64,000 nt of DNA. Source: Leptodactylus fallax (taxonomy: Eukaryota; Chordata; Amphibia; Anura; Leptodactylidae). Location: positions 186,001-250,000 of the forward strand of contig CAMRHE010000013.1 of assembly GCA_947044405.1 (NCBI GenBank), given 5' to 3'. The notes below the pieces were generated by a model. The model searched no databases. It saw only the letters and a list, made by a program, of their open reading frames with translations, and had not been told where the DNA came from. Positions 33,398 to 45,592 of the stretch are shown piece by piece (position 1 is the stretch's first letter; each line of letters begins with the position of its first letter). Both the position numbers and the translations under genes were made by a program.

Positions 33398-33563
33398 ACA
33401 GTGGAGGGAGGTCTCAGGTGCCCTCTTATAGGGCTAGTAGGAGGCACCTTAAATTTGGTGCTAATTAAAGGTTCCACTGTCCTAAACAACACACAGGGGC
33501 AGAGATACCCCATATTGTGCTGCTGTCTGGACTAAGGGAATACAGATTGACATTACAATCAAC
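33398..33563 (-). repeat. DIRS copy 1 right inverted terminal repeat
   Basis: Inverted counterpart of 28231-28380 (CACAGTGGAGGGAGGTCTCA ... GTGCTGCTGTCTGGACTAAG), plus a right-end-specific stretch GGAATACAGATTGACATTAC. Confidence 0.88.
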
Positions 33564-34023
33564 AATTAGTGATTATATTCATAACAAACTGGTTATGACC
33601 TGACTTTTCCAAAAATTTTGGCTTTTGACGAAACCAAAACTTTTGTGAGAAGAATTACAAAAGTTTTGGTTTTGTCAAAATAACATAAATAAATCACATA
33701 AATAATCACACTTATAAGGCCCATTTAGTAAAAAAAAAAAAAAAAAGTCCCTCCTATTTAAAAATTGACCTATGTGTAGTGTAATGTTACTGAATAGCTT
33801 ACTTATATTATCCTGAAACTCTGACCTTTTGTTTGCTCCTCTGATGCAAAGAGGAGGTCAGATTAACAGTGGGTGTCAGACTGAGGCTCTAATAGACTTG
33901 CATTGTGAGTTTGAACTCCTGTTAATAAAGGAAACATTGGCCCAGATTCACTATTGCAGTTACAACTAGACACTGGCGTAAACTTGTCGCATCTTTGGCA
34001 CAATGTGATGCATCTTTGGCATA
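33564..34023. other. No gene recognised
   Basis: AT-rich spacer with an A run at about 33731-33747. An imperfect inverted pair CAAAACTTTTG/CAAAAGTTTTGG occurs near 33638-33672. Confidence 0.4.
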
Positions 34024-34031
34024 TTGTAGTG

Positions 34032-35120
34032 CAGGGGTCCCCAAACTACGGCCCGCGGGCCGCATCCGGCCCCCTGAGGCCATTTACCCGGACCGCGTCG
34101 CAATTTCCTTGTGTTATTTCAATTGTGAGCGCACAGGCGGCGCTTACAATTGAAATAACCTCGTTCCTGTGTAGACGCTCGGCGCTCGGCATCCGCACCC
34201 GGCCCGCGTCGCAATTTCCTTTTGTTATTTCAATTGTGAGGGCACAGGCGCTTACAATTGAAATAACCCACCGAGCGCTACACAGGAAGTCTCGTTCTTG
34301 TGTAGACGCTCGGCGCTCGTCGTCCGGACCTAGAATGATCACGTCATGACGCACGACGTGCTCATCTAGGCCTTACAGCCGAAGACAGAGGAGCCGGGAC
34401 CACAGCGCGGGAGCGGCTGCAGTGCTAGGTAAAGTATATTTTCACTTTTTTTTTTACTGGGCATGGAGGGGGATCAGAGAGCTGGATCTATATGGGGGAT
34501 TGATGGGACCTATATGGGGGATTGATGGGACCTATATGGGGGAGAGCTGGACATATATGGGGGAGAGACCTGGACCTATATGGGGGAGAGAGCTGGCCCT
34601 ATATGAGGGAGACTGCATGGGACCTATATGGGGAGGGCATGGGACCTATATGGGGGGGCATGGGACCTATATGGGGGGGCATGGGACCTATATGGGGGAA
34701 AGAGCTGGCCCTATATGAGGGAGACTGCATGGGACCTATATGGGGGAGACTGCATGGGACCTATATGGGGGAGACTGCATGGGACCTATATGAGGGAAAG
34801 AGCTGGACCTATATGGGGGAGAGAGCTGGACTTATATGGGGGCAGAGTGCTGGACCTATTTGCAAATATGGAACCGGACATTGACCATCTCATTAGCCAA
34901 AAGCAGGCCCATACTTCACATTGAAATAATGGTGAGTTTGTTGACTTAAATTTACTATTTCTTTATTTTGAATGTTGTATTTGTTCCCTTTTTGTTTTAC
35001 TTTAAAATGAGATACGTGTAGTGTGCATAGGGATTTTCATAGTTTTTCTTATAGTCCGGCCCTCCAACGGTCCGAGGGACAGTGAACTGGCCCGCTGTGT
35101 AAAAAGTTTGGGGACCCCTG
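34032..35120. mobile_element. hAT-Charlie-like non-autonomous transposon
   Basis: 1,089 bp with termini CAGGGGTCCCCAAACT and its exact complement AGTTTGGGGACCCCTG, flanked by a perfect 8-bp target duplication TTGTAGTG (34024-34031 and 35121-35128). The subterminal ACGGCCCGCGGGCCGC is typical of Charlie-type hAT elements. No transposase frame. It holds a duplicated GC-rich block (about 34090-34320, with ATTTCAATTGTGAG and its complement) and the minisatellite at 34475-34858. Confidence 0.92.
34475..34858 (+). repeat. Minisatellite (GGACCTATATGGGGGA)n
   Basis: About sixteen imperfect units of 18-30 bp around the core GACCTATATGGGGG(A/G). Open frames reading GPIWG or GTYMG repeats run through it in all three plus-strand frames and are by-products. 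Confidence 0.92.
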
Positions 35121-35128
35121 TTGTAGTG

Positions 35129-35975
35129 TATCTAGTTTGGTCTAAAAATTTTACTTTCTAAACCTGTGCCTAAGGATTCTTAGAAACAAGAGGGTGTGGC
35201 TTAAATGTACCACAATGAGACAAAATGTGCCAAAATAATGCCAAAAAATTCTGGCTCAAATTAAACCAGCTAAAATTTGCCATAAACATACACTAGACAA
35301 TCAAAAGATATGCTAGGTTTTTCATCCAGTGTATTTTCAGACTGCTTGTCCTGGTGCAGGTGTAACATTAAAAAAAAAAAAAAAAAAAACACATACACAC
35401 TTGTCTTTTGAGCTCTGATGTCTGCCACTACACCTGGCCTCATTCCACAGAAGTATTTCACCCCACGTGACTGTGGTTTCTGGAGAGGGACAAGTGATCG
35501 CACATACGTCACCGGTCCCTCTCCAGCAACTGCTAAGGCCTCTGATTGGCCTCAGTGGTCACATGGGATGTAAGGCTTCCTGGGACAGAAGCTTGGCATG
35601 CAAGCAACGTCTGTGGCGGCAGATAGAAGAGTGTCAGGGACAGGTAAGCATCTTTTTTTATGTTACACCAGTCTAGAGCTTCTCTGGAGTTTGTCCAATT
35701 CCTGGAAACCCCTTTAAGCTGAGCACTGAGGCTGAGTATATGTTCCCAGCTTCTTTCAATCATTGCGCATGTGCCGGGGGCTCAGTGACATATCTCATTC
35801 AAGCTGGCTGCTTCAGTGCTGAGTGGTGCACATGCGCAGTGGTAATCAGGCTTAATTTTATAACTTCGGAGGGGACACTATTTCAATTTTAACCTCAGGA
35901 AGCAGAAGAGCCAGAATCGGCCCTGACCAGTATGATGTTCCCTTGTGAAGGCCTCTTCATGGTATTGCCCACATG
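35129..35975. other. No gene recognised
   Basis: Non-coding, with an A run at about 35371-35389. The minus-strand frame at 35533-35763 shows no domain. Confidence 0.4.
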
Positions 35976-35979
35976 GCCT

Positions 35980-36428
35980 TCACATCAATATCCATCTATA
36001 GCTGCATATAAGACAAAAGCAAGAGTGTGAGGTCAATGATATAAAATTAGCTGGACATCTGGCTCCTAACCTAATATAATGCAAACACCTGATGGTTTGT
36101 GTAAACACTGTTTGCTGCCCTAGGGTATGGATATGATGTCCAAACTCACTTGCAGTACAGAACAGATTACTACTTGCCATTCTGTCCAGGCAGAGGTTTG
36201 CCTCCACGCAACTTTCACTGTCATTCCAGTTTGTTGTTATTCTCAGTGGGATACACAACATTGAACAGTGTTAACCTCTTGGCCTAGGCCTGTAATGATC
36301 TGCCTGAGTGATAAACCAAGGTCTGTCAGTTCAAGGATTATGTCCCTCTCAGTGTATGACAAATAGCCATAACAGGTACATCGACAAACAGGAAGTATCA
36401 CACAATTATTCCACACCATTCGATCCAA
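35980..36428 (-). pseudogene. Fossil Tc1-like transposase (N-terminal part)
   Basis: Two minus-strand frames. The upstream one (36243-36428) has ERDIILELTDLGLSLRQIITG, a helix-turn-helix of Tc1 type. The downstream one (35980-36261) has VFTQTIRCLHYIRLGARCPA and SLTSHSC, which resemble the second DNA-binding helix and the linker of the Tcb-like branch (V-S-T-Q-T-I-R-R pattern, then a L-T-P-H pattern). No DDE motif or terminal repeats were found, so it is old and partial. Confidence 0.5.
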
Positions 36429-36429
36429 T

Positions 36430-38236
36430 TTTTAAAGTTTCAATTGGTTAAAAAAAACTTTGCTTTCAATCTGGCTTTTAAGTTGCTGCTACATGCCACA
36501 GATTGGAGCTAGCTGCATTGATCATTTGCAGATCTTAGCATCACCTGTTACATCTACCATTTGCATAAACTTGCGGCTTGTCCTACAGTCTTCATTAAAG
36601 ATGCAGTTCATAGAAATCTATGCAGAGGGGACAGAGGAAGAGGCAGAGAGATACAGACGTCCTAGAACAGATAACAGTATTTCACCAGAACTTTATTCAC
36701 AGCTATATTGCTTAGTGCTGCTAGAAACTACTGGAAAACTGCTATAAAACAGCTAGACATAATTGTGTTACCTTAAAGAGAGTCTATCACTACCTCCAGC
36801 TACTTTAAACCACTCCCATAGAGCTGTAGATGCTGTTAGCAGAATAAAAATGATAACTTTCTTATATTTCAGAGCGCCAGGGATGCGTAGAAAAAACACT
36901 TTTATTCTTTATTGAAATGAGGATCTTGGAGCACAGGGGGAGTTTTCTTCTATTACTGAGCACTACTGCATCATTACTAAATATGCCCATCCTGCATTCA
37001 GCTCCTCCCCCTGGGCAGTGGGAGGATCAAACTGAAACAATAGTTATTCTTATTTTTTGCCGCTATATGACTTATAGTAGAGGAGTCTTTGCTCATCTAG
37101 ATCTCTCTTTCACTCAGAAGTATCAGCAGGATCATGTATAACATTAAAGAGAATTACTGACTGCCAATGAAGTAAATAAAGCACTGGGGTGAATTGTAAA
37201 GCTTACAGTTACCTTCGACAATCTCTATCTGGGTGTTCTCTTCTCTCTCTCATTAAGGTCCTCCTAGCCCCTCCCAACTCTATGAACTTCTATAAACCTC
37301 TATTGTGAGCTGCAATATGACACTTCTGTCACCTTCTATCCATCTTTCTCTAGGATATATAATGTAAGTTATTTACTGAAAATGGGAAATGGCAGCACAT
37401 AGCTGGGGGTTAGAAAAGATGGATATAATAAACTTTTTTTTTTTTTTGGAAAAAACCTTTTCTAGACTTTCCATAGTGAAATAACTAGATATTGTTCTTT
37501 ATCATTTATCCCATCAGTTTAATTTTTCTTTTGAAGATTTCTTCTACTTACAAATAAAATATTTTGAGTCTGTAAACAGGAAAGGTTTATCCCACAGCAC
37601 AGGTAACTTGTTGCTCATAGTCTCTAAAGCAGCACCATTATTTGCTTGATACCTGTGTCCTGTTACTAGTTTTCCATATACAGAGACAATACTACATGGG
37701 CATTGGTTAGGATTATGGCCTTATTTGCTATCCGGAAGGACAATAGAAGATAAATAATGTCTCCATTTTATTTTTGGATACTGTCAGTAAATTGTATAAG
37801 AAGCTGTAACCCTGCTGGAGATCTTCACATCCAAACTGTTTTGACACTAATGCAAGGTTAACATTTTTTGCAAAACATAAACAATGCATCAGAACCACTT
37901 ATCATCACCAATATTCCCCAGTTCAGAGTCCCCTTTTCCTAGCGGTTGGTAAACCTGAATTGTGTTCTCTGTGGAACTCATTATCAATAGAACACAGCAC
38001 TGGAAGCAAAAAATGTATTAGTTGCTAACACTATTTACTAAGGAAACAGTCACCCTTATTTTCCAAATATAAGCTGACTGACTACTCCTATGTAATGGCA
38101 AACATAGTACATTATAAATACCTGAATAACCTATATTAATGGCAAAAACGTGAAAATGAAAAAAAAAAAATATTCATCAAATGCCTTATTTGATTAAAGT
38201 TCATAATGACTCCTTATAGCAGAGGATTACCAGTTT
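36430..38236. other. No gene recognised; possible T2-type MITE end
   Basis: At about 36771 a TTAAAGAGAGTCTATCACTA resembles a T2-type terminus; I found no convincing partner. T run at about 37434-37447. The frames of about 70-95 codons in the region show no domain. Confidence 0.35.
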
Positions 38237-38418
38237 AGGGTATGTCCACACACTATGGTGCCAATTTGGTGATCAAAATTCTGTCCATTCACAGTGGCCA
38301 GTTCTGACATGATTTCGAAGATAAAACATTAGACTTACCTGCAAAATTATATGGGCATTGGCCACTGTGGGAGGATGGAGTTTTGTCAGCATGCCAGAAT
38401 GTATGGAAATACCCTACC
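38237..38418. mobile_element. Possible MITE, imperfect termini
   Basis: Left end AGGGTATGTCCACACAC and right end GTATGGAAATACCCTACC are imperfect inverted repeats; GGGCATTGGCCACTGTG also pairs with CACAGTGGCCAGTTC inside, giving a hairpin-like core. Non-coding. Confidence 0.45.
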
Positions 38419-39660
38419 TTGAATAGATCCTCAAATGACATACAGTATAGAGTGAAAATAATAGGCTAGATTACTTGGTCATAGTTGTAGCCCATCTTCC
38501 CACATGCTGTCCAGTTGTCTCTTTTTTCATAAGTGTGGACCTCACGATAGGGAATCATTTTGAATTCAGAATGTACGTCTGTATTCCCTTAGTCCTGAAT
38601 GTTCAATTAAACAGAGTGATACCAAGTGAGGTATGGATAGGGCTGTGTCTGATGAATATTTTTTAACTAGAATATCCTAGTTGAACCAAATTTCAAAGGA
38701 AGTGGATGATGAATGCAGCAACCTGGCCTTGAATGGCGAAAGGACTAGGAAACACTTTCTAAAAAAAAAGGCAGATTTTGAGTTGCAAACCTTCCAGAAA
38801 ATACAACTTTATTTCTTATTCCTTGAGTAATCTTCTTGTCTAATTCTGGCATCAGACAGTTCCTTGAATGTCAGTAGAGCAATATGCATCTATGACTTTG
38901 AGACTGATCATCTGTGGGGCAGATATCCACTGTCACAGAACTGTTCCTCCCTATATAGAGAACTAAATAAGTTTATTATTCCTCACTGAGTAGCCTTGGG
39001 GGATTTCCTGGTTCAGAAAATGCAACTGACCTTGGGCACATGCACAGATAAGCCAAGGTATACTTCCCCCAGCTTCCCTGAGCCACTGCACAAGCGTTGG
39101 GCGTACCAGAGATGAATCAGATGTGTCTCTAAGAAAATATAAAAGGTATTTTTTTTATGTAGGCATTGACAGCTTTACAACAGGGCTATTTGGGACATTA
39201 AACCCCCAGACCATAAGGCTTTGTGGGGGGTTTAGTGTTGTAAATTGCCCAGACAGTTTCCCTGTAAGGGTTTCATGGTTTTGTCTCACTTGAATAAGAT
39301 TCTAACTAAATGGATCATAGCCCCAGAAACCATTCCTCTGCCAAAACAAATGAGTCCTAGCTTTCTGTGTGCTGCTTAAAGTCTACCTGTAGTTTCATTT
39401 GACTTTTCAGTATAAGGGGTTATCTGTGTATACATGGGGAATAACACCCATAGTAGTAGAAGGAAAATCTGCTCCATGACTCACTCACTCAGAAACAGCT
39501 CTAGGACACTGCAAGACAAATGTAGACAAGTATGGTTCTGGATTGATGAGAGTAAAGAATTTGTTATATTGCTAGCTAATATAAATGTAAGTGCATTGGT
39601 CATTTGTGGCCTTGGTCATTTTGCATTTTCCAAGTGCAGTTTCTAAGTGTATAGACCAGA
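38419..39660. other. No gene recognised
   Basis: Non-coding sequence upstream of the LINE. A stretch of about 40 bp at 38410-38448 (CCTACCTTGAATAGATC.TC) recurs at about 43368-43410. Confidence 0.4.
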
Positions 39661-39672
39661 ATTAGGCCAGAA

Positions 39673-42600
39673 TTGGACCAGAAGGGAACTGAAGGTAACA
39701 ACCCACTAAATGCAAACCAAACAATTAGCCACATAATGCTTCTCACTATAATCACTGTTGTCCTTCCCATACTTGTAAAAACCGCTCTACCACCCCAAAC
39801 CAGCCAAGTCACTAAGAATATCTTTATCTCTCCATCTATCCTACCCCACCATCTGACCTTCTCTGCACAGCTACTCACACACCTACAAGCTTTCCGCCCC
39901 AGAAACACACAACCTCCCCACACTCTCTCCTATTTACACCTGCTATCCCTCTCCCTGCTACTCCTTACTTCTGGCGACATATCTCCCAATCCTGGACCAC
40001 CCCAGCACTCCCCTGCTGTAGGATCTTTCCGCACAACCGGCAACAGAGCACGAAACCCCCTAAATATTACCCCTGTCTTACCCTCTCCTGCCCCTCCCCA
40101 CGCCCTCCCTGGTGCACTATGGAATGCTCGCTCTGTATGGCACAAACTAGACTACATCCACGACCTCTTAATTTCTCATAAATTATCATTTCTCAGTATC
40201 ACAGAAACGTGGCTAACGAGGGACACTACCTCCCCTGCTGCCCTCTCCTATGGAGGTCTGCAATTCTCGCACACTCCCCGCCCCAACAATAAACCTGGTG
40301 GAGGCGTAGGCGTACTCCTGTCTGACAATTACTCCTTTTCCCCTATCCAACCGCTACCTGCTTTCACCCTCCCCTCCTTTGAAGTGCACTCTGTTCACAT
40401 TTACTCGCCCTCCAACCTCCAACTGGCCAGGACCTACTGCTGCCTTTATTGACCACTTCACCACCTGGCTTATGCACTTCCTATCCACAAACACCCCCAC
40501 CATCATCATGGGCAATTTCAACATCTCCATTAACACAAACCACCACCCCCCCCGCTTCCAGTCTCCTATCACTCACTACCTCCTTTGGTCTCTCTCAATG
40601 GTCCTCCTCTGCCACCCACACAAAGGGGCATACGCTGGACCTCATATTCACCCGCCTCTGCTCTCTAGTCAACCTTTCTAACTCTCCATCCACACTCTCT
40701 GACCACAACCTGCTGACATTCTCGGCCCTCTCCTCTGTAATAGACCCTCCAACCCCTAAACCAACACGCCCCTGCAGAAACCTTAATCGCCTTGACATCC
40801 GCACACTCTCAGACTCTCTCCTACCACTCGCTGACATAATCTCACTCCAGGATGTAGATACCGCCACTGACTTCTACAATACCACCATTACCTCAGCCCT
40901 TGACTCCGTAGCCCCCTTCACTAACACCAGAGCCCGACTGATCAATAGGCAACCCTGGCACACTGACCTGACTAAAAATCTGAGACGTGCCTCACAGGTT
41001 GCAGAACGCCTCTGGAGGAAAAGCCACTCCCAGGAGGACTTCCTTAGGTACAAAGAGGCAGTACTCACATTCAAGAACGCACTCACCTCTGCAAAGCAGG
41101 CCTACTTCTCCACACTAATATCTGCCCTATCCCGCAACCCCAAGCAGCTATTCACTACCTACAACTCCCTTCTCCGTCCTCCTGCACCCCCTCTGACATC
41201 ACTTATCACAGCTGATGACTTTGCCTCTTATTTCAAAAGCAAAATTGACACCATCAGAGACAGTCTCACCCTACACCCCCGACAACCAGTCTATCCAACT
41301 GTCCTGTGCTCTTCATCTTTAACCTGCTTCTCCGCCATCACTGATGAAAAGCTCTCCACTCTAATATCTAAATCCCACCTCACCTCCTGCGCGCTTGACC
41401 CCATCCAGTCACACCTCATTCCCAAACTCTCTGAAGTCATTACTCCTGCCCTAACCCATCTCTTCAACCTATCCCTAACCAATGGATCCTTTCCTTCTGC
41501 CTTCAAACATGCTACCGTCACCCCTATACTTAAGAAACCCTCCCTCGACCCTTCCTCTCCAGCCAAATATCGCCCCATCTCACTGCTCCCGTACGCCTCT
41601 AAACTGCTGGAGCAACACGTCCAGTCCAAACTGTCCTCCTATCTCTCGTCCAATGTGCTCTTTGACAGACTACAGTCAGGTTTCAGACCCCATCACTCCA
41701 CAGAAACTGCCCTAACCAAGGTCACTAACGACCTTCTAACTGCCAAAGCCAAATGTCACTATTCTGTCCTCCTCCTCCTTGACCTCTCCTCTGCCTTTGA
41801 CACAGTCGACCATTCCCTCCTATTAGAAATGCTTTCATCCCTTGGCATCTCTGACCTGACCCTTTCCTGGATCTCCTCATACCTCACCAACCACAACCAC
41901 ACATTCAGAGTCTCCCACTCGCACACCACCTCCCCGGCACGCCCTCTTTCTGTAGGTGTCTCCCAAGGCTCCATCCTAGGACCTCTCCTGTTCTCCATCT
42001 ACACCCTAGGCCTTGGCCAACTCATAGAATCCCATGGTTTCCATTACCATTGCTATGCTGACGACACCCAAATATATCTCTCTGGACCAGACATTACCTC
42101 CCTGTTGTCCAGAGTCCCAGAATGTCTAGCAGCCGTAGCCTCCTTTCTCTCTTCCCGCTTTCTCAAACTCAACATGGAGAAAACGGAGTTCATAATCTTC
42201 ACCCCTCCACGTACAACCCCCCTACCTGACCCATCTATCAAAATTAATGGAACCACTCTCACCCCAGTCCCACAGGCCCGCTGCCTTGGGATAACCTTAG
42301 ACTCTGACCTATTCTTCAAGCCTCATATTCAAACCCTCAACACTTCCTGCCACTCCAACTCAAGAACATCCATCGAATCCGCTCCTTCCTCACCCCTGAA
42401 ACTACAAAGATGCTAGTCCATGCCCTCATAATCTCCCTCCTAGACCACTGTAACACCCTTCTCCATGGCCTCCCAGTAAATACTCTCGCCCTCCTCCAGT
42501 CCACCTTAAACTGTGCTGCTCGCTTAATACACCTCTCCCCCCGTTCTTCATCGGCCGCTCCCCTCTGCCAATCCCTTCACTGGCTACCCATCGCCCAGCG

Positions 42601-42970
42601 AATAGAGTTCAAACTACTAACGCTAACATACAAAGCCATCCACAACCTGTCCCCTCCATATATCTCTGACCTAGTCTCCTGCTACCTGCCCGCACGTAAC
42701 CTCCAAAGACCTCCTACTCCGTTCTGCTCTCATCCGCTCTTCACACAATCATCTCCAAGACTTCTCCCGTGCATCCTCCATACTCTGGAACTCATTACCA
42801 AGACACATCAGACTGATCCCCACAATCACAAGCTTCAAGAAGGCCCTGAAGACTCACCTATTCAGGAAGGCCTACAACCTCCAATAACACTACTGTCACC
42901 ACACCACCACCTGTACAGTCTCCCCTGTCACCTTCTATCTATCTCTGTCTCTGTCCCTCTTCCCTTATAG
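39673..42970 (+). pseudogene. L2-type ORF2: endonuclease and reverse transcriptase
   Basis: One protein broken by three single-base-type frameshifts, near 40404, in a C run at 40546-40554, and near 42350. Residues 90-110: a hydrophobic stretch followed by SGDISPNPGPP, a 2A-like motif (39973-39999). Endonuclease: LWNARSVWHKLDYI, LSITETWL, GGGVGVLLS, then MGNFNI (family GDFN, so the Asp is Asn here) and LSDHNLLTF. Reverse transcriptase: [52 protein letters not shown] and CYADDTQIY (42054-42065, catalytic pair intact). The C-terminal part has LLDHCNTLLHGLP and SLHWLPIAQRI. Stop at 42968-42970. It would nick and reverse transcribe at the target; now dead. Confidence 0.88.
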
Positions 42971-43110
42971 ACTGTAAGCCCTTGTGGGCAGGGCCCTCTA
43001 TCCCACTGTGCCAGTTGGTCACTGTTTGTATTATCTGTTTTGTATATCTTGTGTACCGTATGTAAATCCGCAAATGTAAGGCACCATGGAATTAATGGTG
43101 CTATATAAAT

Positions 43111-43140
43111 AAACATAATAATAATAATAATAATAATAAT
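43111..43140 (+). repeat. LINE microsatellite tail (AAT)n
   Basis: About nine AAT units directly after ATAAACAT; the natural 3' end of the L2-type LINE. Confidence 0.9.
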
Positions 43141-43141
43141 A

Positions 43142-43664
43142 TGACTAGAAGTTCCTATATAGCTCTAGCATCAACCTAAGTCTTTTTTTCTCTTATGTCC
43201 TGCACATTCTCTCGACTAGATAGACTTCTATAGACATGACTAATCTGATTCATGTTATCTGCATTCTGTGTAGAAACGGATAAAGCAAAATGGCAGTTTA
43301 GAAGATGGAGGAGGGACGGTGAAATAAAAAGCACAAAGAGGCCTTTATCTCTGAAAAGATACATTCCAAATGGAAGTACCCTACCTTGAATAGATCGTCA
43401 AATGACATACAGTATTTTTTCACTTTTGAAAGAGAAAAAAAAGGTGGCAAAAAGGACCATACACATGACTGTTAGAGATGGGCGAACCTCAAGATTTGTT
43501 CTTTTCAGGTTCTGGTGACTCAGGTACGAAATTCATTTGGGTGTGAATAAAATCAATGCAAAAAACAACTTAAAGTGGCTTAAAACATAGTGTATAACAC
43601 TTTTAAGAATCCTAGGAACCTATCTATCCAATTTCTAGTTCTCTATGGCAAACATATCTGAAGT
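43142..43664. other. No gene recognised
   Basis: Non-coding; carries the second copy of the 40-bp stretch noted at 38410-38448. Confidence 0.4.
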
Positions 43665-43666
43665 TA

Positions 43667-44913
<1,247 letters not shown>

Positions 44914-45017
44914 TTAAAACACTCCAAAAATTTCCCCTTTTGGGTGGAAAAAGGTGGTTGCCTATGGTTTTTTAGACAAACTTGGTGGTTACATTGCGAA
45001 AAGCAATGGTTTTGTAG

Positions 45018-45035
45018 AAAAAATAGCCGGTTTTG
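45018..45035. repeat. L1 target-site duplication, left
   Basis: AAAAAATAGCCGGTTTTG, matched at 53963-53980 with one mismatch (AAAAAATAGCAGGTTTTG). Confidence 0.85.
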
Positions 45036-45592
45036 GTGGGGGCATGGCCAGCCAGCAGAGCATGAGGATGTGCTTCTGCTGAGCTCCGACATCACCGCTC
45101 GCCCTCCCCTTCAACCTGGCCTCCCTCCCCTTCCTTTTTTTCCCCACCAGGAAGTAGTGCTTGATAATACAGCAGAGAACAGCACTTTGTCACTGTAGCT
45201 TTTGGGGACGGGGGGAATCAGACTGGCCTCCTTACAAATGACCAACTGACGCCTTCATTCCAGTCTAAGACCACAACCTAATGACCTCGTCATACTCAAT
45301 TTCTTAAATCATGGTGATAGTGGGCAGCAGCCGGCCTCGAGGCCCTCAAACCTTGCCCAAACAATCACATCCCCAAGAGGACCTGGATAAATATCTCACG
45401 AAAAAAAGGCATCGGCCCAAGTCAAAATGGCTTCCGGGAGGTCTAAGTCGGAAGATAAGGTATATATTTCCTCAGAAGTGAATAGTGATGACGACACCCT
45501 AGACCCCTCCACCGACCTGCCTCTCTCCCGGAAATTCTTCAAACAAGTGTTGTCGAATGCCATGTCACCAGTGATGAAAGAGCTAGCAGATA

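Larger units (their letters stand above)
28231..33563 (+). mobile_element. DIRS-like retrotransposon, copy 1 (nearly intact)
   Basis: About 5.3 kb. The left terminus ATTCCCCTTACCTCCGACAG and the right terminus ending ACATTACAATCAAC are inverted repeats over about 150 bp. An internal complementary region at 33262-33352 carries the complements of both ends fused. No target duplication is seen, as expected for integration by a tyrosine recombinase. Frames in order: gag-like (29085-30318), reverse transcriptase/RNase H (30197-32380), tyrosine recombinase (to 33249). Only one frameshift and one stop are evident, so the insertion is young. Confidence 0.92.
39661..43140 (+). mobile_element. L2-type LINE, nearly full length
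   Basis: A non-LTR retrotransposon of about 3.5 kb. It has a proline-rich N-terminal leader with a 2A-like motif, an apurinic-type endonuclease, a reverse transcriptase and a 3' tail. The tail reads ACTGTAAGCCCTTGTGGGCA ... GGAATTAATGGTGCTATATA and ends in (AATAAT)n at about 43110-43140. Strand bias is clear (C-rich plus strand). The 5' boundary is uncertain and no target duplication was identified. Confidence 0.85.

Noticed and set aside
34422..34924. Three overlapping plus-strand frames of about 100-120 codons with GPIWG/GTYMG repeats
   Set aside because: They follow the 18-30-bp minisatellite inside a hAT element and are open in every frame because the units lack stops.
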